From Cloacimonetes bacterium UBA5284 (GTDB lineage Bacteria; Cloacimonadota; Cloacimonadia; Cloacimonadales; Cloacimonadaceae), in contig DHSO01000006.1 in NCBI GenBank assembly GCA_002410505.1, positions 62,145 through 117,232 of the forward strand: a DNA stretch of 55,088 nt, written 5' to 3'. Position 1 is the first letter of the stretch; the number at the start of each line of letters is the position of its first letter. Positions 15,649 to 24,173 of this stretch are shown here, piece after piece. Under the pieces are notes generated by a model. It was not told the origin of the DNA and ran no database searches. It saw only the letters and a program-made list of their open reading frames with translations. A program made the translations under genes and the position numbers.

Positions 15649-17087
15649 TGTGAACCTCCCACACGGATGTTGCGGAATCTTGCCGGAGCGGAACCGTGGG
15701 TCATACGTGCCGTTTGTGAAGGCTGGCCTTTGCCGCAATTGACCACTCCGAAGGGACGCCAATAGCGTTTGTCGCAGATAGCATCACAGCTATTCCAAAA
15801 TTCCGGATTGCAGGATTTGTAGAGTACTTTTTTGAGTGGACGATACAGCTTACCATTCTTGATCTCCCAGAAGAAATCGCCGCCGAATTGGAAGTTTACA
15901 CGGTGCTGATCGATAGAAAAGCTGCCTCTGCCCTGGATATACACGCCGTCTTCGGTATCGGCGATCAGTTCGGCCGGGCTCAGGGCTTTGGTGCCGGGCA
16001 GCAGATACAGGTTTGGAATGCGGTTGATGGGCTGATCGAAATAGTAAGTAGCGCGATTGCAGCCGCGGGAGTAATCCAGCCCGATCTCCATGGCGGTATC
16101 GCGCGTGCTGCCATATTCGTTCAGAATGCCGTCTTTGATGATGTGCCATCTTTGACCGGGAACGCCATCGTCGTCAAAGCCCATGGTTGCCATGCCTTCA
16201 GCCAGAGTGTTGTCGCCCACAAAATTAACTATCTCACTGCCATAGCGATAGTTCTTCAGCTTTTCAGGAGTGGCAAAAGATATGCCCGCGTAGTCTGCTT
16301 CCCAGCCCAGTACGCGATCCAATTCTGTGGGATGGCCCACGGATTCGTGCATGGTGAGGCCCAGATGATTGGGATCCAGGACCAAGCTGCGGCGCTCTTC
16401 CGGACCCAAGGTATCGGCTTTCACCTTGATCAGAGCTTCCTGCGCGATTTGTTTGGCTTTTTCCGCCAAATCCAGCTCTTCGATCCATTCCCAGCCCACT
16501 GTTCTGCCGCCTTCATCAAAGGTGCGGGATTGACTGTCGCCATCTGCCACAGCGGTAGCCGTGATGATGGGATCCACAAAGACATAAGTAATGTCCAGCC
16601 GGGTACCCAGGGTGCTGGCAAAGAGTTTTTCGTCTTTGTGCATAATGAAGTAAGACATGGCCTGGCGAATGCCTTCGTAAGAAAGCATGTTGCTGTTTAT
16701 CTGGGTAAGCAATTCCACTTTTTCGGAGAGCGGGATCTCGAAGGGATCAGTTTTGTAAGGAGTTTTGTAAGTAGCGATATAGCTACGTTCGGGGGTCAAA
16801 CGCAGCTTTTTGTCTCGATTTACTGTAGCGGAGAGTTCAGCGATGTGAAAGGCTTTTTCCACCGTCGCCAATACCGCTTCATCGTTGTAAACATTGTTGT
16901 GCGCAAAGCCCCAAGCGCCGTCTTTGAATACCCTGATGCCATAGCCGTCCACTACTTGTGTATCCGCGTTTTTAAGGCTGAGATTACGCATCAGGATGCG
17001 TTGATCTGTGCTGCGTTGAATGCGGATGTCGGCGTATTCTGCGCCTAGGCTTGATGCCGCATTCATGGCGAGATCTAGATATTTCAT
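15645..17087 (-). CDS. tldD: TldD-family metalloprotease
   Basis: A 480-residue TldD homologue, the catalytic half of the TldD/TldE protease. The zinc motif HESVGH (HExxxH) lies near residue 250 within LTMHESVGHPTELDR, preceded by SLVLDPNHLGL. The start at 17087 (MKYLDLAMNAASSLGAEYADIR) is fixed by CTGGAGGATGG upstream; an ATG 12 codons earlier has no ribosome-binding site. It overlaps tldE by 4 bp. A TTGACA lies at 17184-17189, at the end of the preceding gene. Confidence 0.93.
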   Translation of the reverse strand: MKYLDLAMNAASSLGAEYADIRIQRSTDQRILMRNLSLKNADTQVVDGYGIRVFKDGAWGFAHNNVYNDEAVLATVEKAFHIAELSATVNRDKKLRLTPERSYIATYKTPYKTDPFEIPLSEKVELLTQINSNMLSYEGIRQAMSYFIMHKDEKLFASTLGTRLDITYVFVDPIITATAVADGDSQSRTFDEGGRTVGWEWIEELDLAEKAKQIAQEALIKVKADTLGPEERRSLVLDPNHLGLTMHESVGHPTELDRVLGWEADYAGISFATPEKLKNYRYGSEIVNFVGDNTLAEGMATMGFDDDGVPGQRWHIIKDGILNEYGSTRDTAMEIGLDYSRGCNRATYYFDQPINRIPNLYLLPGTKALSPAELIADTEDGVYIQGRGSFSIDQHRVNFQFGGDFFWEIKNGKLYRPLKKVLYKSCNPEFWNSCDAICDKRYWRPFGVVNCGKGQPSQTARMTHGSAPARFRNIRVGGSQ

Positions 17088-17185
17088 ATATCCATCCTCC
17101 AGAATGGTTTGATTTTTATGCAATTGAGCAGGTTCAGAGACACATCAGCCCCTGATTTGCAAGCAGATGCTTTTTGGCAAATCTG

Positions 17186-18157
17186 TCAAGTTCTATCTGG
17201 GTCTTCAGGCTCTGATTCCTCATCCTGCAACGGCAGATCCGGCAATTCCAGCAATCGGCGCCGGCGTTTGCGAGCAATGGCAAACATGGCAAAGGGCAAG
17301 ATGGCAAAGATGAGGGAATTTAGCGCCACAAAGAGATAGAGATAGCCTTGCCGCTTGCTATGGATCGCAAATTTCCGGTGAAAATCCCACAGCGACATCT
17401 GATAACTATTTACAAAACATGTAGAAAAGGTACTGCGCTTGCCGGATCGCTTATCTCGCGCTACAGATTCCCAAAAGCGCTGCCACTGTAGAGGATAACG
17501 ATCTTGCATATAGCGGACAGCCATCGCCGAACTGAGGTAGAAACGTGGCCAATCTTCCCTATGCTCCGGATAGCGATAGCCCATGCGGAAAAGATCGCTG
17601 TGGGGATTGATCAGGCTCTCTTTCAGATAGATGAGATAACGATCATAACCCAGCTGCTGGCTGAAGTATGTGGCCATACCTTCGTGAAACCAGAGTGGAG
17701 CAGCCGTAAATAGCTCCTCGATGTACCAATGAATGTATTCATGCACCAGGATCTTCAGGTGATTGTCCAGGACCTGATCCTTACTGCGGGCATATATGGC
17801 ACGCTCCTTTCCGCTGTAGAAGGCATCACTGAATTCCACTATGGCAGCTTTTCCCGAGCTTAAAAGTTTGTATTCATCGGCGCCATACACAATGTAGATG
17901 GCTACTTTTGCCTCCGGATACACACCGAAAGACATCTGCAGATCGCCGATCTTGCCGGCAAGGGCATGGCTGAGAGTGTGATCCGCAGCACGGGCTTCTT
18001 TATTGCTATACAGATCGTGATAGGGGCTGCTGTCGATCAATTCGAATATGCCGGGCAGGGCACTGAAGGCAAACAAAAAGAGCACAAGGCATAGCAGTCT
18101 AAGCGGAATCATCGGTAATAGCCGGATGTATCCCGATCTGCCTTGCTTTGTGCTCAT
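17186..18157 (-). CDS. membrane-anchored zinc metallopeptidase (gluzincin-like)
   Basis: A 323-residue protein with an N-terminal signal or anchor (residues about 16-36), an extracytoplasmic domain and a C-terminal transmembrane helix (about 274-296) followed by a basic RKRRRRLLEL tail. The catalytic motif is HEYIHW near residue 138, with the third ligand in WFHEGMATYFSQ about 18 residues later, as in gluzincin MA-like peptidases. It probably cleaves envelope proteins. It follows the S4 gene by 14 bp. Neither possible start has a good Shine-Dalgarno, so the exact N-terminus is uncertain. Confidence 0.75.
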   Translation of the reverse strand: MSTKQGRSGYIRLLPMIPLRLLCLVLFLFAFSALPGIFELIDSSPYHDLYSNKEARAADHTLSHALAGKIGDLQMSFGVYPEAKVAIYIVYGADEYKLLSSGKAAIVEFSDAFYSGKERAIYARSKDQVLDNHLKILVHEYIHWYIEELFTAAPLWFHEGMATYFSQQLGYDRYLIYLKESLINPHSDLFRMGYRYPEHREDWPRFYLSSAMAVRYMQDRYPLQWQRFWESVARDKRSGKRSTFSTCFVNSYQMSLWDFHRKFAIHSKRQGYLYLFVALNSLIFAILPFAMFAIARKRRRRLLELPDLPLQDEESEPEDPDRT

Positions 18158-18171
18158 AGCCGGAAAATTGC

Positions 18172-18432
18172 CTATTCCAAAGGCTCCCGTTTCAGCATTT
18201 CATAATAGTTAGCCGCATCTTTTTTGGCCACATTCCCGGTGGGGATTTCGTTGAGGCGAAATTGATGCAGATAGCCATAGAGCTTCATCTCCACGATATC
18301 GTTGGCCTTCACGATCAGAGAGGCTTTGGCCGCTTTACCGTTTACCGAGATTAGGCCTTTGTCGCAGGCATTCTTGGCAATGCTGCGCGTTTTGGTGAGG
18401 CACAGCTTGTTCATCAACAGGTCAATCCGCAT
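18172..18432 (-). CDS. S4-domain RNA-binding protein (Hsp15-like)
   Basis: An 86-residue protein that is almost entirely an S4 domain: MRIDLLMNKLCLTKTRSIAK, then GLISVNGKAAKASLIVKAND. This matches the Hsp15/RQC-type S4 proteins that bind rRNA or stalled 50S subunits. Its ATG lies 11 bp inside the upstream histidine kinase gene and uses GGAG in that gene's coding sequence, so it is probably translationally coupled. Confidence 0.88.
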   Translation of the reverse strand: MRIDLLMNKLCLTKTRSIAKNACDKGLISVNGKAAKASLIVKANDIVEMKLYGYLHQFRLNEIPTGNVAKKDAANYYEMLKREPLE

Positions 18433-21316
18433 TTTGCTCCACTCCGTTGAAGGCGTCGCGTATACGGGTAGCGATATCGCGGATCTTGAAGGGTTTCATG
18501 ATAAAATCTTTGATGCCTTTCTCGCGGGCGTCGTCCACGGAGATCAGGGTTGTAAACCCGGTGCAGATAATCACCGGCAAGCCTTTTTTCATATCCATCA
18601 ACCGCTGAGCCAGCTCGACTCCGTTCATATATGGCATGGTGGTATCCGTAACCAGCATATCCACCTTATCATGATATTTTTCAAAGTATTCAAAGGCTTT
18701 GCGGGGATCGGTGAAACCTTCTATCTTGTAGCCAAGGCGCATTAAGCCTTGACGGAAGACATTCACCAAAGCCGGCTCATCGTCCACAAACATGATGGTT
18801 TCGGTGCCGCCTATATCCAGGGCTTCTTCATCTTCCGGTTTGGCTGTGTGCCATTCATCCGGAGTGTAGACAGGCAGGTAGATATAGAAGTTCGTTCCCA
18901 CTCCCAGCGTGCTATCCAATCGCACCGCACCATGATGGGATTGAACGATGCTATGGACTATTGAAAGTCCCAGTCCGGTACCTTCATTGGCGCTTTTGGT
19001 GGTAAAATATGGGTCGAAGATATGATCCACAATGGCAGGATCGATGCCGGTACCGTTGTCGCCGACCGTCACCTTGAGATACTGACACTGTTTCAATTCC
19101 GGAAAAGCTTGCATATCATGAGAGTTGAAGCTTACGGATTCTACGCTGATTCTAAGCTCCGCGCCATCTTTCTGCAGGGCGTGCATAGCGTTAGTCCCCA
19201 GATTTATGATGATCTGATGTATCTGTCCGGGCACGGCGATTACGGTGCTGCGTTCTGCGCTGTAGGTCTCTTTGATCTTGATTGATCGCGGCAGATAGCT
19301 CCGCAGGAAGCGAACAGATTCTTTTACATGATCTACCAGCTCCACTACCTCGGTTTTGGATTCTTCCTGGCGTGAGAAAGAGATGAGATGCGCAATCATT
19401 TCCTTTGCTCTGGTGGCGCTTTTCAACACTTCTACCAGATTCAGCGCTGCATCGCTTTCCGGGGGCAGATCGTCTCCCGCCAGTTCGGTGTAACCGATCA
19501 CAGCGGAGAGGATGTTATTAAAATCGTGCGCGATGCCTCCGGTGAGGCGTCCGATGGCTTCCAGGCGCTGGGTGCGCTTCTGCTGTTCTTCCCGCATGAT
19601 CTCGTAAGTCACGTCCTTGCAACTGGCGATAATGCTGCTCAGCATGCCATCCTGATCGATAACCGGTTTTACCACCATGTCCAGAGTGATCTTTTGGCTG
19701 TCTTTGCGGATCATATCCACTTTGCCGCGCCAGGGTTGTGAAGAGCGTACTCGCAGCCAGGACTGTTGCATTTCTTTGCGACTGGTAACGTCGAAAGGCA
19801 GGCACTCAAAAGGCTGATCCAGCAGTTCGATACGGCGGTAGGAAGTGATCCTTTCAAAGATGGTATTCACATACTGGATATTGCCTTGCGGGCTGAAGAT
19901 CAAGATGCCTTCCCCTGCCTGTTCGATGGCTTGGAAGAGCACGTTTATGTTCTCATCGGACTTCTTTTTATTCAATGCATAGGCTATTTGTTCGGAGATC
20001 GATTCCAGCAGCAAGCGGTCGTCTTCATCGTAGAGATCGCCTCTATGGTAGGATTGCACTACGATGGCCCCGATCACCTTCCCAGCCAGCATCAGCGGAA
20101 TCCCCAGGAAATTCCGGCAGATCACACCCATAAAGCCTTTATCTTGGGTGCGGTCATTAATCCCCTGTTCAGAAAGCAGCAAAGTGCGTTCTTCGGAGAT
20201 AATCTGCGCGGTGAGAGAGGTGTTGTTGTCCGCTTCCACAGGGCTGGGGTCTTCGTTCATCTCGTCCACCAGATAGGGGAATGTGATGATATTGCTGCGT
20301 TTATCGTACATCGCGATGTAAAAGTTTGTAACGTCCAGCACCTTGGAGAGAGATTCGTGAATAATATGAAAGAGATCGTCCAGGCTGCATTCGGTATTCA
20401 CAGCGTGGGAGATTTTGTGCAAAATCCCGGTTACTCGCTCAGACTTCCGGACGGGGCTGAGGTCTGTAGTCAGGGCGGCAAAGAGCTTTTCTTTGGCATT
20501 GGAGATAGGTACAATGGTGACACGATGAGCATGCAGTTTGTGCCGGGCATCAAAGAAACTGAATTCCACATGGTTTTGTTCTGTGGGCGCTTTTTCAAAG
20601 AACTCGGTCAGAAGCTGTTCTTCGCTCTCGCTTTCTGTGGTCAAGCTCACAGAATTGGAAAACTTGGCAAAGCAATCTTTGATATAAGATCCCACAATCT
20701 GGTTCGCAGCCAATCCACACAATCTTTCCATAGCCTGATTTACCAGCAGGATTTTGAATTCTTCATCCAGCAGCATCATCCCTTCAGTTGCTTGTTCAAA
20801 AATGCATCTAAACAGTGCTTCGCGTTCTTCCAATTCCTTTCGGATCCTGTCCAGACCGGTAATATCCTGCATGGCAACAATCACACGTTTCAAGTCATCT
20901 TCTTCATTGCCGGGGATATTCCATGAGATTCTGAAGTGCAAGATGTTTCCGCTGAGGTCGTAGTTTATACCTTGGCCTTCAAAGCTTTTCCGGCCTTCAG
21001 AAATCGCGATCATGGAGGCCAAAACGCTTTCCTTGGCATCACCCTTGAAGATTTTGTGGCTGTTATCGATCAAATCCTGCTTGCTGGAGGCGCCAAAGAG
21101 TCTCAAAGTTGTTTGATTTACGTCCACAATCCTCAGTTTTGCCGTACATTCCCGGAATTTTTCGGGATAGGTGTGAAAATGCGCTTTGATGTCTTGTATT
21201 CCCTCTTGCTTGAGCGCCATCAGGCTTCTGTATACTTCCGAAAAGTCCTCCACCCACAGCGATACCGGAGATTGGTCGTAGAGCATCCGGTAAAAGCTAG
21301 TCTTCAATTCTTTCAT
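18422..21316 (-). CDS. hybrid sensor histidine kinase (PAS-PAS-GAF-PAS-HisKA-HATPase-REC)
   Basis: A 964-residue cytoplasmic sensor with no membrane segment. The order is a PAS-like domain (about 1-155), PAS (165-290), GAF (300-460), PAS (465-590), HisKA with the H-box GGIAHDFNNILSAVIG near residue 600, HATPase with NLGTNAMHAL and DNGTGIDP plus GTGLGLSIV, and a receiver domain from about 845 with phospho-acceptor Asp in LVTDTTMPYMNG. The kinase could phosphorylate its own receiver or pass phosphate on. The gene follows ackA by 44 bp and overlaps the S4 gene. The signal sensed is unknown. Confidence 0.92.
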   Translation of the reverse strand: MKELKTSFYRMLYDQSPVSLWVEDFSEVYRSLMALKQEGIQDIKAHFHTYPEKFRECTAKLRIVDVNQTTLRLFGASSKQDLIDNSHKIFKGDAKESVLASMIAISEGRKSFEGQGINYDLSGNILHFRISWNIPGNEEDDLKRVIVAMQDITGLDRIRKELEEREALFRCIFEQATEGMMLLDEEFKILLVNQAMERLCGLAANQIVGSYIKDCFAKFSNSVSLTTESESEEQLLTEFFEKAPTEQNHVEFSFFDARHKLHAHRVTIVPISNAKEKLFAALTTDLSPVRKSERVTGILHKISHAVNTECSLDDLFHIIHESLSKVLDVTNFYIAMYDKRSNIITFPYLVDEMNEDPSPVEADNNTSLTAQIISEERTLLLSEQGINDRTQDKGFMGVICRNFLGIPLMLAGKVIGAIVVQSYHRGDLYDEDDRLLLESISEQIAYALNKKKSDENINVLFQAIEQAGEGILIFSPQGNIQYVNTIFERITSYRRIELLDQPFECLPFDVTSRKEMQQSWLRVRSSQPWRGKVDMIRKDSQKITLDMVVKPVIDQDGMLSSIIASCKDVTYEIMREEQQKRTQRLEAIGRLTGGIAHDFNNILSAVIGYTELAGDDLPPESDAALNLVEVLKSATRAKEMIAHLISFSRQEESKTEVVELVDHVKESVRFLRSYLPRSIKIKETYSAERSTVIAVPGQIHQIIINLGTNAMHALQKDGAELRISVESVSFNSHDMQAFPELKQCQYLKVTVGDNGTGIDPAIVDHIFDPYFTTKSANEGTGLGLSIVHSIVQSHHGAVRLDSTLGVGTNFYIYLPVYTPDEWHTAKPEDEEALDIGGTETIMFVDDEPALVNVFRQGLMRLGYKIEGFTDPRKAFEYFEKYHDKVDMLVTDTTMPYMNGVELAQRLMDMKKGLPVIICTGFTTLISVDDAREKGIKDFIMKPFKIRDIATRIRDAFNGVEQNAD

Positions 21317-21360
21317 GCAAAAATAACCCCTGCTTTAATGTGTTTGGTATGAGCAACCGC

Positions 21361-22566
21361 TCATGTTTTGCCGATTAATCTCTGCGTTTCCAGAGCAATC
21401 ATCAATTCTTCGTTTGTAGGTATTTTCAGCACCGTTACTTTGGAATCCGGACTGCTAAGCACCTGGATATCGTCTGTAAAACGGGCGTTCTCTTCCAAAT
21501 TCAATTTGATGCCAAAGGCATCCAGATTTCTGCAAACTTGTTCTCTGAGAATGGGCATACGCTCGCCCACGCCTCCGGTAAAGATGATCACATCCACACC
21601 ATTCAGCGCGGCTACATAGCTACCGATGTATTTCTTGATGCGATAGCAATATACATCGTGCGCCTGAATGGCTTTGGGGTTCTTGCGAACCAGGATCTCA
21701 TCCTCGATCTCCCGCATATCGTTGGAGATCTGAGAGAGCCCCAGCATCCCGCTTTTTTTGTTCAGGATGTTATTCGCTTCATCCACACTGAGTCCCAAAG
21801 TCTGTTGCATGTGGATGGTGATGGCGGGATCGATATCCCCGCAACGGGTACCCATCATCAGCCCTTCCAAGGGTGTAAGCCCCATAGAAGTGTCGATGGA
21901 TTTTCCCCCATCGATAGCGGTGATGGAGGCACCATTGCCCAAATGGCAGGAGATAATCTTCAGCTTTGCCAGGTCTGTATGCAAATATTCTGCTGCTTTA
22001 AGGCTCACATATTTGTGGCTGGTGCCGTGAAAGCCATAACGGCGGATTTTGTGTTCCAGATAAAAATCCAGCGGCAAAGGATAGAGATAAGCCTGTGGGG
22101 GCATGCTTTGATGATAGGCTGTGTCGAACACTCCACATTGCGGGCAATCAGGCATGGCAGCTTTCACTGCCTCAATACCTTTCAGATTGGCGGGATTGTG
22201 CAGCGGCGCCAGCGAGACGCAATCCTGCATCACTTCCACCACATGATTTGTAACCACTACAGCGTCCGAATAGTATTCACCGGCATGCACCAATCTGTGT
22301 CCCACCGCGTCTATTTCGTGTAAATCACGCAAAACACCATTACTGCTGTCCACCAAGGCATCCAGGATCAATTGCAAACCTTGCTCATGATTTTCGATCA
22401 CCATCTCGTGTTTTTTCCGGGTGAATCCGGGACTTTTATATGTAAAAAGTGCTAAATCTTCGCCAATTCTTTCGGCTATGCCTTCCGCCATTACATCACG
22501 GGTATCCATATTTATTAACTGATACTTTATGGACGAACTCCCGCAATTGAGTACTAAAATCTTCAT
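21361..22566 (-). CDS. ackA: acetate kinase
   Basis: A 401-residue acetate kinase (acetyl-phosphate + ADP to acetate + ATP), an energy-conserving step in fermentation. N-terminal LVLNCGSSSIKYQLI, DAVGHRLVHAGEYYSD, the phosphate-binding HLGNGAS, MGLTPLEGLMMGTRCGDIDP and IFTGGVGER are all present. The start is set by GAGGAA. A TTGACA box lies at 22619-22624 with a poor -10. No phosphotransacetylase gene is adjacent in this window. Confidence 0.97.
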   Translation of the reverse strand: MKILVLNCGSSSIKYQLINMDTRDVMAEGIAERIGEDLALFTYKSPGFTRKKHEMVIENHEQGLQLILDALVDSSNGVLRDLHEIDAVGHRLVHAGEYYSDAVVVTNHVVEVMQDCVSLAPLHNPANLKGIEAVKAAMPDCPQCGVFDTAYHQSMPPQAYLYPLPLDFYLEHKIRRYGFHGTSHKYVSLKAAEYLHTDLAKLKIISCHLGNGASITAIDGGKSIDTSMGLTPLEGLMMGTRCGDIDPAITIHMQQTLGLSVDEANNILNKKSGMLGLSQISNDMREIEDEILVRKNPKAIQAHDVYCYRIKKYIGSYVAALNGVDVIIFTGGVGERMPILREQVCRNLDAFGIKLNLEENARFTDDIQVLSSPDSKVTVLKIPTNEELMIALETQRLIGKT

Positions 22567-22760
22567 ACGGTTCCTCGTAAATTTCGCTTTGATGCAAGTA
22601 ATCTCAAGCGCATTGATGTGTCAAACAAAAATACATTATATGAGTTATTTTTCAATCGCTTTATCTAAAAGCTTGCTGCATAATGCCATCACAATTGCTT
22701 CTCTTTGCCGGTAGCCTGCTTGCCCTTAGGATTATCCCGATTTAAAGTAGATATTAACCC

Positions 22761-22790
22761 GTTATCAAGCAGTGCTCACTAGATGATAAC
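22761..22790. repeat. nested inverted repeat between ackA and mnmE
   Basis: GTTATCA (22761-22767) pairs with TGATAAC (22784-22790), and AGTG/CACT inside can extend the stem. It lies about 55 bp downstream of mnmE. No T tract follows on the minus strand, so its role is unclear. The rest of the 278-bp gap shows nothing recognisable. Confidence 0.5.
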
Positions 22791-22844
22791 CGGATTATAT
22801 CTGCTTCGGCACCCTTTTATGTATAGGGGGAGAAATCCGGAGAG

Positions 22845-24173
22845 CTATTTTCCGATGCAGAAATTGTCGAAGATCTTGCCCAAAAGGGCATCAGTGGGAA
22901 CCACTCCCAGGATGTCTTCCAAAGCTGAAGCCGCCGAAATCAGGTCACTGGCAATGAATTCGAAACCGGCATCTGCCGCAAGGGCTTGTTCCGCCTGCCG
23001 CAGAGCTTGAATACAGCGTTGCACAGCCGCCAGGTGCCGAGCATTGGTCACCAGCGGACGCTCCAATATCTGCGTGGGCATTTTTAGTCGATTCAGGATC
23101 GTTCGCGCCAGTAAAGCCAAACCATCCGGGTCCACGGTTGAGGCAGGCACATGATCGGCAGGCAGCTTGCGGGTGGGGAAAAGATCAGCTTTACTGGCCA
23201 CAAAGATCAGTTTATCCAAAAATTGTTCAATCCCATCGGGTAAATCCGGATTTTGGGATTCATACAGGTAAAGAATGAGGTCGCTGGATTGCATCAGGTC
23301 GTAGGAACGGACAATTCCTTCCCGCTCGATGCTATCACCGCTATCCCGAAGACCGGCGGTGTCGAAGAGAACGATGGGATAACCAGAGAGAGAAAAGGAC
23401 TCTTCCAGATAATCCCGCGTGGTACCGGGATGTGGAGTCACGATGGCGCGGTTTTGTTTCAAGAAAGCATTGAATAGCGAGGATTTACCGGCATTCGGAG
23501 CTCCTGCCAGACAGATACGGATGCCCTCCCGCAGTTTTCGGGCGTGACTGCCTTCATCGTGCAAAGCCTCCGCTTTTTCCCTAATAGCGCGAATTCTATG
23601 CGCCAGGTCTTCTAGATCGATCTGCGGCAAATCCTGATCGGAGAAATCGATGGCCAGTTCACAGCGGAGGCGGGCATCGAAGATCTCGTCCAAAAGAGTC
23701 TGCAGATGCCGTGACAGATATCCTTTCACCTGCATCAGAGCTGCTTCGTGGGCTTTGGAACTGCCTGCCACAATCAGATCGTTCACCGCTTCTGCCTCGG
23801 AAAGATCCATTTTGTTGTTCAGAAAAGCCCTCAAAGTGAACTCTCCCGGATTTGCCATACGCGCACGGCTGAGCAGGCAAGAGAGAATGCGATCGATGAT
23901 ATGGGGATTGCCGTGACAACTGATCTCAATGGTGTCTTCTCCGGTATAGCTTTTGGGAGCCCTGAATACAGTAAGCAGAACTTCATCCAGCGGCCTGCCT
24001 TCAGCATCCAGAAAGCTGCCGAAGATGCAGCTGTGAGACGCCGCCTTGCTTAGCCTTTCGGCTTTGTCAAAAAAGCCGGCAAGCAGCTCGAATGTAGAGA
24101 ATCCGGATACTCTGATCACAGCGATGGCAGCGGTGCCGGGAGCGGTAATCAGGGCGCAAATGGTGTCGTTCAC
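22845..24173 (-). CDS. mnmE: tRNA modification GTPase MnmE
   Basis: A 442-residue MnmE (TrmE) that, with MnmG, modifies the wobble uridine of tRNAs. It shows the N-terminal tetrahydrofolate-binding domain, a P-loop GAPNAGKSSLFN near residue 220, PGTTRDYLEE, the DTAGLRDS switch, and the C-terminal CIGK that supplies the catalytic cysteine. The G4 motif reads SKAD rather than NKxD. The start is GTG, overlapping the dxs stop as GTGA. MnmG is not in the window. Confidence 0.95.
   Translation of the reverse strand: MNDTICALITAPGTAAIAVIRVSGFSTFELLAGFFDKAERLSKAASHSCIFGSFLDAEGRPLDEVLLTVFRAPKSYTGEDTIEISCHGNPHIIDRILSCLLSRARMANPGEFTLRAFLNNKMDLSEAEAVNDLIVAGSSKAHEAALMQVKGYLSRHLQTLLDEIFDARLRCELAIDFSDQDLPQIDLEDLAHRIRAIREKAEALHDEGSHARKLREGIRICLAGAPNAGKSSLFNAFLKQNRAIVTPHPGTTRDYLEESFSLSGYPIVLFDTAGLRDSGDSIEREGIVRSYDLMQSSDLILYLYESQNPDLPDGIEQFLDKLIFVASKADLFPTRKLPADHVPASTVDPDGLALLARTILNRLKMPTQILERPLVTNARHLAAVQRCIQALRQAEQALAADAGFEFIASDLISAASALEDILGVVPTDALLGKIFDNFCIGK

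Noticed and set aside
15649..15762. Longer tldE start at 15762
   Set aside because: It lies inside tldD without a ribosome-binding site; the ATG at 15648 has GGGAGG and the expected ATGA overlap.
23196..23204. Loss of GTPase function in MnmE because G4 reads SKAD
   Set aside because: The P-loop, switch region and C-terminal CIGK are intact, and NKxD-to-SKxD changes occur in working GTPases.
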